Shown piece by piece: positions 1-6,667 of a stretch of 19,068 bases of DNA. Numbering within the stretch: the stretch's first letter is position 1; each line of letters begins with the position of its first letter. Under the pieces are notes generated by a model that was not told where the DNA came from, searched no databases, and saw nothing but the letters and a program-made list of their open reading frames with translations. The stretch is from an uncultured Alphaproteobacteria bacterium. Its GTDB lineage: Bacteria > Pseudomonadota > Alphaproteobacteria > Rhodobacterales > Rhodobacteraceae. The stretch is taken from assembly GCA_902580265.1 (NCBI GenBank), contig CACHJY010000023.1:1-19068 (forward strand). The letters are read 5' to 3'. The position numbers were made by a program, and so were the translations under genes.

Positions 1-572
1 TTGGTAGAAGGTATGGTGTCTAAACGTTCATCTTTCTCCAAGGCCATTTTTATAGCTTTACCCGTTGCCTTGAAAATTGCCTCTGATATGTGATGAGAAT
101 TGAAGCCATCTATCATCTCCACGTGAATTGTAGCTTTTGCGTTGGAGCTTAAGGCATTAAAAAACTCACGCACTAGCTCTAAATCGAAAGTACCAACGCT
201 ATTGGTTGGAAATCTTACTTTCCAATTTAGAAATGATCTGCCAGAAAAATCTAAAGCAACTCTAACTAAAGCATCATCCATTGGAAGTAAAAAGAATCCA
301 TATCTATAAATTCCCTTTTTATCTCCCATCGCCTCCGAAAATGCTTTTCCTAAACAAATGCCGCAATCTTCCACAGTGTGATGGTAGTCAATTCCTACAT
401 CCCCCTTTGCATTTAATTCAAGGTCGACTGAAGAATGAAAAACAAGTTGGTCAAGCATATGGTCAAAGAACGGTATATTTGTTTTGATTATACCTTTCCC
501 GACCCCGTCTAGATTTAAAACCAAATTGACGCTAGTTTCGTTTGTAACTCTTTCTATATTTGCGCTTCTCAT
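1..572 (-). CDS. hisB: Imidazoleglycerol-phosphate dehydratase HisB, 3' end cut by window edge
   Basis: HisB dehydrates imidazole-glycerol phosphate to imidazole-acetol phosphate in histidine synthesis, in the cytoplasm, using bound manganese. Translating the minus strand from the ATG at 570-572 gives 190 codons with no stop before the window edge. The protein begins MRSANIERVTNETSV. It shows both metal-binding motifs of the family: HHTVED near residue 70 and a second HH in NSHHISEAIFKA near residue 155. It also has FFDHMLDQ, RYG and SGR blocks, and it ends in DTIPST, just short of the usual PSTKG terminus. Only a few residues should be missing, since the family is about 195-200 aa. It is the stand-alone form without the N-terminal phosphatase of enteric HisB. 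It is divergent from the coiled-coil gene at 678; other his genes may follow beyond the left edge, which cannot be seen. Confidence 0.95.
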   Translation of the reverse strand, partial: MRSANIERVTNETSVNLVLNLDGVGKGIIKTNIPFFDHMLDQLVFHSSVDLELNAKGDVGIDYHHTVEDCGICLGKAFSEAMGDKKGIYRYGFFLLPMDDALVRVALDFSGRSFLNWKVRFPTNSVGTFDLELVREFFNALSSNAKATIHVEMIDGFNSHHISEAIFKATGKAIKMALEKDERLDTIPST

Positions 573-677
573 TATCTTTCTGGACTTTAATTTTTCGTTA
601 CAATAGTGTATAAAATTGGGCAATCAAAGCATAATGCTGTGTTTGTAGCATCAAATTTATTTCATTACGAGAGAAAA

Positions 678-1757
678 ATGGTCTCAAAAAAATCTAGACG
701 AACTCGCACATTCTTCCTCATCTTAGGGGCAACATTTTTTTGTATTACTCTATATTCTGGGGAAATAGTAGGGGCATTAGTGAAATCAAATCTATTGTTA
801 CTTAATCTTGACCAAACAAGCGATGATACTACAGGAAAAAATAGAAAGTTTCTTGCAAAACAACAGATTGACGAGGTCACTTCTAAACTGAACAACGCAG
901 AAAAAATGTTATTGGAGAGAAATCAATCATTATCTGAATTAGAATTGGCTAGAAAGAATTTGCAAGCTGAGGAAGAAAAGCTCAAGCAAAGCATTGAAAA
1001 GCTCAAATTTGAATTGGTAGACCAAAAAAACAAAAAAAAATTGGCTGAAAGTAATAACGAAAAAATTGAAAGTCAGCTAGAGAAACTTAGAGCAGAAAAT
1101 GATCAATTGAAAGATAAGATAAATATTTTGGATAAAGTGGCTTTGGAAAAAACTAAGTTAGAAAAAGCACTAAATAATTTAGAGGAACAAAACAGAAGTT
1201 TAATCGATCAAGTAAAAAGTGTGCCTGATAAGGAAAAACTGTTGGAAAGGTCAAAGGAACTAAAACAGAAAATAGTTTCGCTAAACGAGCAACTCACTAC
1301 TCAAAAGATGCTTATTGAAGGATATGAATCAAACCAACTGATCCAATCGAATAGTGTTGGCAATTCCGAAATTGGTAAAAGTAACAATTATAAGAAGGTA
1401 ATACTAGATTTGAAGAAGGAACACAAAAACGAGATTGGAAGATTAAAGGGTGAGATAGCGCGAGCAGAAAAATATAGATTTAATTTTGATGAGTTAAATG
1501 GTATCAAAGTCGTCTTCTCAGGTTTTATGGGTTACGATCTGGAACGCAAAGAGATAATTTTTATGACAAGGGAAGGTCAAAAGATAATGATGGTCCAAGA
1601 TAATTTTACCGGAACTTTAGTTGGCGAGTGTGGGTTGCCGGTTATATCCAGTGAAAGTGAGACAAGATGTGCTGCAACCATAATAGCGCGATTACTCTTC
1701 CACAAAAATGGTCCGATTATGAAAGGCTTAGAAATTGTTGAAGTAAGAAAAAAATAA
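678..1757 (+). CDS. Membrane-anchored coiled-coil protein of unknown function
   Basis: I do not recognise this family. I take the ATG at 678 as the start because it follows a purine-rich GAGAGAAAA stretch; an in-frame GTG at 606 has no such site and would add 24 residues before the basic N-terminus. The 359-aa protein has a basic start (KKSRRTR), one hydrophobic helix at about residues 11-27, and then a long charged Glu/Lys/Leu-rich coiled coil from about 55 to 270. A compact C-terminal region follows (about 280-359), with a beta-rich stretch and two cysteines around ECG and TRC. The layout suggests an inner-membrane protein with a periplasmic coiled coil and a C-terminal head. It lies 40 bases upstream of the lytic transglycosylase gene, which appears to have its own sigma-54 promoter. 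A role in the envelope or motility is only an inference from position. Confidence 0.7.
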   Translation: MVSKKSRRTRTFFLILGATFFCITLYSGEIVGALVKSNLLLLNLDQTSDDTTGKNRKFLAKQQIDEVTSKLNNAEKMLLERNQSLSELELARKNLQAEEEKLKQSIEKLKFELVDQKNKKKLAESNNEKIESQLEKLRAENDQLKDKINILDKVALEKTKLEKALNNLEEQNRSLIDQVKSVPDKEKLLERSKELKQKIVSLNEQLTTQKMLIEGYESNQLIQSNSVGNSEIGKSNNYKKVILDLKKEHKNEIGRLKGEIARAEKYRFNFDELNGIKVVFSGFMGYDLERKEIIFMTREGQKIMMVQDNFTGTLVGECGLPVISSESETRCAATIIARLLFHKNGPIMKGLEIVEVRKK

Positions 1758-1768
1758 AACTAACCAGT

Positions 1769-1786
1769 ATTGGCATGTTCATTGCA
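1769..1786 (+). promoter_or_regulatory. Sigma-54 (-24/-12) promoter for the lytic transglycosylase gene
   Basis: The site reads TTGGCATGTTCATTGCA. GG is at 1772-1773 and GC at 1784-1785, separated by exactly 10 bases, with TTGGCA and TTGCA both matching the sigma-54 consensus. If C at 1785 is -12, transcription begins near 1797, one base before the ATG at 1798, so the messenger would be essentially leaderless. There is no Shine-Dalgarno sequence before that ATG, only a run of T, which fits. The site sits in the short gap between two genes and not inside coding sequence. Confidence 0.75.
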
Positions 1787-1797
1787 ATTTTTTTTAC

Positions 1798-2721
1798 ATG
1801 ATCATGATAGATAAACGAGCTGCAGGTTTTAAAATCGCTTTTTTTATTTTCTTATTGACTTTGCTGATAACCTTTAGCGAGGTTCATTCTCAGTCTTTAA
1901 TTAATGACCAAGACAAATTACAATGTGAGTATCTAGCAAAAGATGCAGAGCAAAAGTATGGATTGCCGGAAAATATCTTGCTGAGTATATCGAGAGTTGA
2001 ATCTGGCTATCAAAAAGTAGATGGAATTATAAGAGCATGGCCCTGGACCTTAAATGCCGGGGGTGATAGTGCTTACTTTAAAACAAGAAAAGCAGCCTTA
2101 GATTCATTGAGAAATAGAATTAAATCTGGCGTTACTAACATAGACGTTGGTTGTATGCAGCTTAATTATCGTTGGCATAATAAGTTTTTTAATAATTTAA
2201 GTGAGATGATAAGCCCAATAAAAAATGTTGATTATGGCGCAAGATTTTTGAAAAAACTGTACCAGAGGCATGGTTCTTGGGAGAAAGCGGTAAAATATTA
2301 CCATTCGTCAAAAAGTAAATTTAATGTGAGTTACTATAAAAAAGTAAAAGCAGTGTGGAAGCGAGAAAATAATGAGCGCTCATTGAAACCAACATTAGTC
2401 GCTGCAGTGTTAAAATCTGAACCTAAAGAAGTAAATATTTTGAAGAAGAGCGAAAAAGTAGTTCCGTTGATAGACATAACTAAAAGTGATCAAGACTCAA
2501 ATATTAAAAAGATAAAGGGTAATGAGCTGAATATAACGGAAAATAAATCCATACTAGTCAGTACAGCGAATTTTCAGAAAATGGTAGATGCAGACACAGA
2601 ATTCGATTTTACAAGTTTTGTAAAAAGTGTGAGTCGTAAAAACGCCGCCGTACCTAAATATATTCGAGATAATTGGACAATTGTGCTATCTATAAGGAAT
2701 CAACTTGAAAATAACAACTGA
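1798..2721 (+). CDS. Secreted SLT-family lytic transglycosylase, probably flagellar
   Basis: This enzyme should cleave the MurNAc-GlcNAc bond of peptidoglycan in the periplasm. A signal peptide is visible: KR near residues 6-7, a hydrophobic core at about 12-25, then a plausible cleavage after HSQS. The catalytic SLT domain spans roughly 40-185, with the catalytic glutamate in LLSISRVESGY (E68), the GCMQLNYRWH block, and the YGARFLKKLYQRHGSW helix. The AWPWTLNAGG insertion is typical of alphaproteobacterial members. The last 120 residues or so are Lys/Ser/Asn-rich and have no recognised fold. A sigma-54 promoter lies directly upstream, suggesting co-regulation with flagellar genes and a role in opening the cell wall for the rod. 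ATG codons at 1798 and 1804 are both possible starts; neither has a ribosome binding site. No gene name is assigned because several transglycosylase families share this fold. Confidence 0.85.
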   Translation: MIMIDKRAAGFKIAFFIFLLTLLITFSEVHSQSLINDQDKLQCEYLAKDAEQKYGLPENILLSISRVESGYQKVDGIIRAWPWTLNAGGDSAYFKTRKAALDSLRNRIKSGVTNIDVGCMQLNYRWHNKFFNNLSEMISPIKNVDYGARFLKKLYQRHGSWEKAVKYYHSSKSKFNVSYYKKVKAVWKRENNERSLKPTLVAAVLKSEPKEVNILKKSEKVVPLIDITKSDQDSNIKKIKGNELNITENKSILVSTANFQKMVDADTEFDFTSFVKSVSRKNAAVPKYIRDNWTIVLSIRNQLENNN

Positions 2722-2731
2722 ATTATAGTTT

Positions 2732-2953
2732 ATGAATGAGTCAGAAAAAAAAATATTGGATGAAATATTATTGGTTATGAAAAATCATCCGGATTTTGAT
2801 CCCCCCTTTTTTAGAACGGATGGAGATCTGGTTATACCCTTAAATACTGCTCTGAAAAAAAATAGAGAAGCCCACAAAAGGTTTGCAAATGCATTTAGTC
2901 AAATGATGAAAAGTGACGCAAGCAAGAAACGAAAAAATAAAGCTTGGGTTTAA
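2732..2953 (+). CDS. Small hydrophilic protein, unknown function (73 aa)
   Basis: I do not recognise this protein. It is 73 aa, with no signal peptide or membrane segment. An acidic N-terminal helix (ESEKKILDEILLVMKN) is followed by a HPDFDPPFF turn and a strongly basic C-terminus (KKRKNKAW). It begins 10 bases after the transglycosylase stop codon and ends 20 bases before the ATG chosen for the ion channel, so it probably shares their transcript from the sigma-54 promoter near 1770. There is no clear Shine-Dalgarno sequence before the ATG, so translation may depend on ribosomes ending the upstream gene. Coding status rests on position and plausible composition. Confidence 0.6.
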   Translation: MNESEKKILDEILLVMKNHPDFDPPFFRTDGDLVIPLNTALKKNREAHKRFANAFSQMMKSDASKKRKNKAWV

Positions 2954-2973
2954 ATTTAATCGCGGTTTCTACT

Positions 2974-3876
2974 ATGATTACAAAAGAACGTCTTCTTGAG
3001 ATTTTGGACAAAAGTAAGCCTGATGACAAGGTAAGCTTTTATACTGAGATTGCTCTATCTTCTCTAATAATAATGAACCTTATAGCTGTTTCATTGGAGT
3101 CAGTTCCTACCTTGGGTCAAAAATATTCAAGCTCTTTTCTATACTTTGAAATCTTTTCTGTAGTTATCTTTGGTTTAGAATACATAGCTCGCATATGGGC
3201 TAGTTCAGTAAAGAAAGACACTAAATATAGTTCGGGGTTTGGAAGAAGATTAAGTTATGTATTCAGTTTCACAGGTATCATTGATTTTTTAGCGATTGTC
3301 CCAAGTATTCTCGCAATATTTATAACTAGTGTAGACTTAAGGTGGTTAAGGGTATTGCGGTTACTTAGGCTATTAAAAATCTCGCATTATTCAACGGCAT
3401 TAGAAGATCTTTGGTCAGCAATAAGACATGAAAGGAGTTCGTTTGTGGCGGCTCTTTACCTTTTCGCTATTGCATTATTCTTTTCGTCGGCAATGATGTA
3501 TGTTGCTGAGAACACCGCTCAACCTGATAAGTTTAAATCAATCCCTGCAACTATGTGGTGGTCATTGATTACGCTGACAACCGTTGGTTACGGCGATGTA
3601 TCTCCTCTGACCCCTTTAGGAAAGATAATAGGTGCAGTTACGGCTATTATGGGAGTTTGTGTAGTTGCCTTACTAACTGGTATCGTAGCTAACGCATTTG
3701 CAAATCAAGTAGCAAGAAGAAAAGCGATATTAGAGGCAGAGGTGGCCAATGCTCTGTTGGACGGCGAAATTTCGGATCAGGAGCAAGAAAAGATTGAGTC
3801 GCTGCGAAAAAGATTTGATTTAAGTGAAGATCACGTGGATGCCATTATCGAGGTCTTCAAAGATACAAAAAAATAG
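2974..3876 (+). CDS. Voltage-gated potassium channel with TerB-like C-terminal tail
   Basis: This is an inner-membrane cation channel of the six-helix Kv type. Residue numbers are from the ATG at 2974. S1 lies near 20-45, S2 near 55-75, and S3 near 98-118. S4 carries regularly spaced arginines (RWLRVLRLLRLLK, about 123-135). The pore follows, with the potassium selectivity filter TTVGYGD at 202-208, and then S6. After S6 the cytoplasmic tail (about 245-300) contains DGEISDQEQEKIESLRKRF, which resembles the acidic helical pattern of TerB-like domains; that match is by eye. An in-frame TTG at 2944 would overlap the upstream 73-aa gene. I prefer the ATG, although neither start has a good ribosome binding site. 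It is the third gene of a likely operon led by the transglycosylase. The channel call is secure; the ligand and role are not known. Confidence 0.9.
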   Translation: MITKERLLEILDKSKPDDKVSFYTEIALSSLIIMNLIAVSLESVPTLGQKYSSSFLYFEIFSVVIFGLEYIARIWASSVKKDTKYSSGFGRRLSYVFSFTGIIDFLAIVPSILAIFITSVDLRWLRVLRLLRLLKISHYSTALEDLWSAIRHERSSFVAALYLFAIALFFSSAMMYVAENTAQPDKFKSIPATMWWSLITLTTVGYGDVSPLTPLGKIIGAVTAIMGVCVVALLTGIVANAFANQVARRKAILEAEVANALLDGEISDQEQEKIESLRKRFDLSEDHVDAIIEVFKDTKK

Positions 3877-3891
3877 GCATGGGAAGAAGTT

Positions 3892-3909
3892 GATGGCATG
3901 CATTATGCA
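3892..3909 (+). promoter_or_regulatory. Sigma-54 (-24/-12) promoter for the 56-aa gene
   Basis: The site reads TGGCATGCATTATGCA. GG is at 3895-3896 and GC at 3907-3908 with a 10-base spacer. It lies in the gap between the channel gene and the small gene. The predicted start is near 3920, giving a leader of about 15 bases that contains AAAAGGAGAA and then the ATG at 3935. This spacing repeats that seen at fliO and fliK, which strengthens both the promoter call and the gene call. Confidence 0.7.
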
Positions 3910-3934
3910 CTTTATTCAATAAAAGGAGAAATTT

Positions 3935-4105
3935 ATGGTCAACAGTTCACCCGACAGAGAGTCAGATCCGATAATTTTAAGTGAAGACTTTAATTTGGCA
4001 TTCAAACTAGTGTTTTTTGATGAAGACAATAAAGAATTAGAACCAGCGGAATACAAATGTTTAAGCACTTTTAGTGTTGAAAAAGACGTTTCCATACAGC
4101 GATAA
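3935..4105 (+). CDS. Small acidic protein (56 aa) with strong RBS and own sigma-54 promoter
   Basis: This short gene is easily missed. It encodes 56 residues from the ATG at 3935 to the TAA at 4103-4105. The protein starts MVNSSPDRESDPIILSEDFN, has a hydrophobic middle (LAFKLVFF), and an acidic stretch (DEDNKELEPAEYK) with a single cysteine in KCLSTF. It has no signal peptide or membrane helix and resembles no family I know. Evidence that it is real: an excellent Shine-Dalgarno sequence (AAGGAG) at proper spacing, and a well-formed sigma-54 promoter ending 26 bases upstream of the ATG. It converges with rpoN, leaving 38 bases between stop codons with no convincing terminator. Its regulation suggests a motility or sigma-54-linked role, such as an anti-activator, chaperone or other small regulator, but nothing in the sequence decides this. 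Confidence 0.7.
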   Translation: MVNSSPDRESDPIILSEDFNLAFKLVFFDEDNKELEPAEYKCLSTFSVEKDVSIQR

Positions 4106-4143
4106 TTTGAAATTGAGGCTAGTAAATAGATCCAAAATCAAAC

Positions 4144-5634
4144 CTAGCTTGTAGTCATTGCATCCAATCTAGCTCGCCTTTTTCTTTCTGAAGAAGAAGG
4201 AATATTAAGCATTTCTCTATATTTAGCCACAGTTCTCCTAGCAAGCTTTACACCATTTTTGCTTACCATTTTTGCTATTAGATCATCACTAAATGGTTTT
4301 TCACCCTTTTCTTCATTCAAAATTTTCTTTATCATATTTCTTACTGCTGCTGCTGACTTGCTGTTCTCTTTGTCATCAGTTTCAATGGTTACACTAAAAA
4401 GTGATTTTAATGGAAACGTTCCTTTAGGAGTAGTGACCATTAAGCCGTTTGTTACTCGACTTACCGTACTTTCATGCATTTTGACTGCCATCGCAATATC
4501 TTTCAATGATAGAGGTTCAAGAAAATCCATTCCCTTCTCAAGAAAGTTCCTTTGCCTTTTTATTATTTCCGCTGTGATCTTAAGAGTTGTAATATTTCTC
4601 TGCTCTAAAGCCCTTTTCAACCATCTTGCAGATGAAAGAGCTTGGTTTGCATAGCCATCAATTTTTATATTATTGCGATCTCCTTGTAATAATTTTTTAG
4701 CATAGTCTTCATTGATATTTATTGAAGGAAGCGTAGAGCGATTAAGATCAACAATCCAATCTTTGCCGCGTTGATGTACCAAAAGGTCCGGTTTATGCAT
4801 ATTTGAAGTCTCTGATGAAAATGAGGACCCTGGCTTTGGATCAACGCTTCTAATAATTACTAAAAAGTCTTTGATTTTACTTTCGTCACAACCAATCTTT
4901 TTCATTAGACCGTTTAAATCACCCTTTCCAAGTAAGGAGAGGTTTTCTAAAAGATCTGACAGCTCGTTACACATTAAGCCCTTTTCTGATATCTGAAGTC
5001 GTAAGCATTCAGATAGATTTCTTGAAAACAATCCTGTGGGTTCTGCTCCTTGTAGCTTTATTAAGACATTCTCAAGGTCGGCATAATCCACGTTAGTTTC
5101 AACATGAATTTGATCAAGTGATTTCCCCAACCACCCTGAAGGTTCTAGTGCCTCCAAAAAATGTCTTGAAATAAAATGTTCTCTTTGTGAATTTAATAAA
5201 TAAGGCAACTGATCCTCGACGTGCGCAATTAATGATTTTTCATGATTGGGTACTGTTGACGCAATTAAATCCCAATCTTCACCGTTCTTTGATTTATTGT
5301 TACTAATCGCTCCATAGTCAATGTTTGCAGTGTCAAAGCGATTATCATAGTCATCATTATTGGTGGGATCATCTGAAAAATCAGTTGTTTCTTTTGCTAA
5401 GATCTGTTCACTATTCGAGTCATTCTTCTCTGATAAGCCGCTTCCCACATCATTATTTTCTGATGTCTGGCTTTCTTCTTCCACACTGATGAAGGGATTA
5501 TCAAAAGTTTGTTCTTCTAAAAACTGCTTTAGCTCAAGATTAGTTAACTGAAGCAACTTGATAGCCTGTTGGAGCTGGGGGGTCATTACTAGTGACTGTT
5601 TTTGTTTTATGTTTAAAGACTGTGATAACTGCAT
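4144..5634 (-). CDS. rpoN: RNA polymerase sigma-54 factor RpoN
   Basis: Sigma-54 directs RNA polymerase to -24/-12 promoters and needs an AAA+ activator to open them. The 496-aa protein has the three expected regions. The Gln/Leu-rich activator-interacting region is at about 1-50 (MTPQLQQAIKLLQLTNLEL). An acidic, poorly conserved linker at about 52-130 is followed by the core-binding region. The DNA-binding region has the helix-turn-helix around LKDIAMAVKMHESTVSRV, and the RpoN box ARRTVAKYREML at about 465-476 matches the signature exactly. The Ser/Arg-rich tail after the box is slightly long. The ATG has a good AAGGAG upstream. The usual companions of rpoN (lptB, the hpf-type modulation factor, ptsN) are not adjacent; a convergent small gene lies on one side and a divergent small membrane protein on the other. 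No activator gene is present in the window. Confidence 0.97.
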   Translation of the reverse strand: MQLSQSLNIKQKQSLVMTPQLQQAIKLLQLTNLELKQFLEEQTFDNPFISVEEESQTSENNDVGSGLSEKNDSNSEQILAKETTDFSDDPTNNDDYDNRFDTANIDYGAISNNKSKNGEDWDLIASTVPNHEKSLIAHVEDQLPYLLNSQREHFISRHFLEALEPSGWLGKSLDQIHVETNVDYADLENVLIKLQGAEPTGLFSRNLSECLRLQISEKGLMCNELSDLLENLSLLGKGDLNGLMKKIGCDESKIKDFLVIIRSVDPKPGSSFSSETSNMHKPDLLVHQRGKDWIVDLNRSTLPSININEDYAKKLLQGDRNNIKIDGYANQALSSARWLKRALEQRNITTLKITAEIIKRQRNFLEKGMDFLEPLSLKDIAMAVKMHESTVSRVTNGLMVTTPKGTFPLKSLFSVTIETDDKENSKSAAAVRNMIKKILNEEKGEKPFSDDLIAKMVSKNGVKLARRTVAKYREMLNIPSSSERKRRARLDAMTTS

Positions 5635-5671
5635 TTCAAATCTCCTTATGAGATAATCAAAACAGGTTTCT

Positions 5672-5700
5672 TTAAAATTTCAAAAAAATCAATTTGACAA
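5672..5700 (-). promoter_or_regulatory. Possible sigma-70-type promoter for rpoN
   Basis: On the minus strand TTGTCA (5695-5700) is followed after 17 bases by TTTTAA (5672-5677), upstream of the rpoN ribosome binding site. The -35 is good and the -10 mediocre. In AT-rich DNA such matches are common, so this is tentative. Confidence 0.25.
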
Positions 5701-5712
5701 GCCTTAATGTCA
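5695..5712. repeat. Inverted repeat TGACA-N8-TGTCA in the rpoN upstream region
   Basis: TGACA at 5695-5699 and TGTCA at 5708-5712 form an inverted pair with an 8-base gap, overlapping the candidate rpoN -35 element. A related GACATGTC palindrome lies at 5778-5785 in the same intergenic region. The arrangement looks like a possible dimeric operator for rpoN or the divergent small gene, but the half-sites are short and no regulator can be named. Confidence 0.3.
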
Positions 5713-5811
5713 GCTTTTTGAAATTATTATTCAATAAAAACAGAGTGTTATATTGTAGTTGCGAAAAATTAAAAATAGACATGTCAAAAAAAACTATGAA
5801 AAAGTGAAAGC

Positions 5812-5825
5812 ATAAGTTAACTTAT
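5812..5825. repeat. Perfect 14-base palindrome before the small membrane protein gene
   Basis: ATAAGTTAACTTAT at 5812-5825 is a perfect palindrome ending 14 bases before the ATG at 5840, just upstream of the AGAGGT ribosome binding site. It could be a repressor operator or, if transcribed, a weak AT-only hairpin near the ribosome binding site. It overlaps a TATAAT hexamer at 5823-5828. Confidence 0.4.
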
Positions 5826-5839
5826 AATAGAGGTAAGAA

Positions 5840-6082
5840 ATGTTTAGAATAAAACAGAAAAACGCGCCGGAAGGGCCGTGTTTTACATGCAAAATAATTA
5901 GATCTTTTATAATGGCTACAGTGATGCTGATAGTGTTGGGACTGGTAGCGAGTGACAGGCTTTATTTAATTAAATTTATTTCTACAGATTTGATAGCAGC
6001 TCTTATAATGGTTTTGGGTCTAATTTTATTTTTGTTCAAGCTCTGGCAGTGGAGAACAGATAAAATTGAAAAGAAAATGTAA
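5840..6082 (+). CDS. Small two-helix membrane protein, unknown function (80 aa)
   Basis: I do not recognise this family. The 80-aa protein begins with a short polar stretch holding a CFTC pair of cysteines (residues 14-17). Two hydrophobic helices follow, at about 23-41 and 48-68, and then a charged tail (RTDKIEKKM). This predicts a small inner-membrane hairpin protein with both ends on the same side. The ATG has a good AGAGGT ribosome binding site. It is divergent from rpoN across a 205-base gap and converges with the DUF1566-type gene, leaving only 13 bases between the stop codons. It is a single-gene unit by position. The CxxC just before the first helix could bind metal or be redox-active, but this is speculation. 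Confidence 0.75.
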   Translation: MFRIKQKNAPEGPCFTCKIIRSFIMATVMLIVLGLVASDRLYLIKFISTDLIAALIMVLGLILFLFKLWQWRTDKIEKKM

Positions 6083-6095
6083 TAACAAAAAGATC

Positions 6096-6575
6096 CTATT
6101 TATCCCGTACCAATCTAACGGCTAGTTCTTTAATTGGAGAAAATCTATTAAAGGAGAAACCGGTGTGAAAGTTAACGCTCACATAGAATTTGCTGTTAAA
6201 AATACTTTGATCACCTGTCCAATACGGCGCATTATCTGTATTCGGAAAAAGCTCTTCATTTATTTTTGGAGAAGGACATTCCATACAGACTATTGATGTT
6301 AACTCCTTTTTTGAAGGCAATCGCCATTGCCCGCCTAGTTGTTCATTAGCAATATCTATAGCTTTTGGAACCATATCTAAAGAAAGGTTAACAATCTGTC
6401 CTACACAAGCACTGCCGTTCCATCTTTGACCTACTGAACACCTTAACCACTCAATTTTACGTTCCAAATCCATAACAATATGATCTTTCAAAATAAATCT
6501 ACTATCACTGGCAAACGAGGAATAGCCAGTGAGAATAAAAATAAAACATAAAGCTATGAAACGGAAATTTGGCAT
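6096..6575 (-). CDS. Secreted DUF1566 (Lcl C-terminal type) protein
   Basis: This 159-aa exported protein has a signal peptide at about 1-22 (hydrophobic core IALCFIFILTGYSSFA) and then one DUF1566-like domain. Diagnostic features are the W..CS.GQ.W.GS.C.G pattern at about 43-59, WRLPSKKEL near 83-91, the FPNTDNAPYWTGDQ strand, and a terminal AVRLVRD. Four cysteines (C46, C57 and the CMEC pair near 96-99) could form disulfides in the periplasm or outside the cell. DUF1566 domains are related to the C-type lectin-like fold found in many secreted or surface proteins; their exact function is generally unknown. Its promoter region is shared with the divergent pomA, and an imperfect sigma-54 site lies upstream. 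A surface or flagellum-related role is an inference from that position. Confidence 0.85.
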   Translation of the reverse strand: MPNFRFIALCFIFILTGYSSFASDSRFILKDHIVMDLERKIEWLRCSVGQRWNGSACVGQIVNLSLDMVPKAIDIANEQLGGQWRLPSKKELTSIVCMECPSPKINEELFPNTDNAPYWTGDQSIFNSKFYVSVNFHTGFSFNRFSPIKELAVRLVRDK

Positions 6576-6619
6576 CAGTTTAGTTCTCTTGTATTTGTTT
6601 GTAACATTATTATATTGTT

Positions 6620-6637
6620 AAACAAGTTTGATGCCAA
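6620..6637 (-). promoter_or_regulatory. Imperfect sigma-54 promoter before the DUF1566-type gene
   Basis: The minus strand reads TTGGCATCAAACTTGTT. GG corresponds to 6634-6635, and after 10 bases the -13/-12 pair is GT, not GC, so the -24 half is perfect and the -12 half has one mismatch at a conserved base. The predicted start is near 6610, about 35 bases before the ATG. It stands back to back with the pomA promoter. Confidence 0.35.
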
Positions 6638-6667
6638 AACTTCTTTGTTTTTAAATCAGATTAATTT

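Noticed and set aside
281..487. 68-residue plus-strand open frame
   Set aside because: It is antisense to hisB, whose minus-strand translation is clearly conserved.
4259..4654. 131-residue plus-strand open frame
   Set aside because: It is a shadow of rpoN on the opposite strand, with no ribosome binding site or family resemblance.
5823..5828. TATAAT hexamer as -10 for the 80-aa membrane gene
   Set aside because: Transcription from it would begin inside or after the AGAGGT ribosome binding site, and no -35 is seen at 16-18 bases.
5910..5930. Plus-strand TGGCTACAGTGATGC with sigma-54-like spacing
   Set aside because: It is inside the 80-aa membrane protein gene, matches poorly at -12, and no gene follows on that strand.
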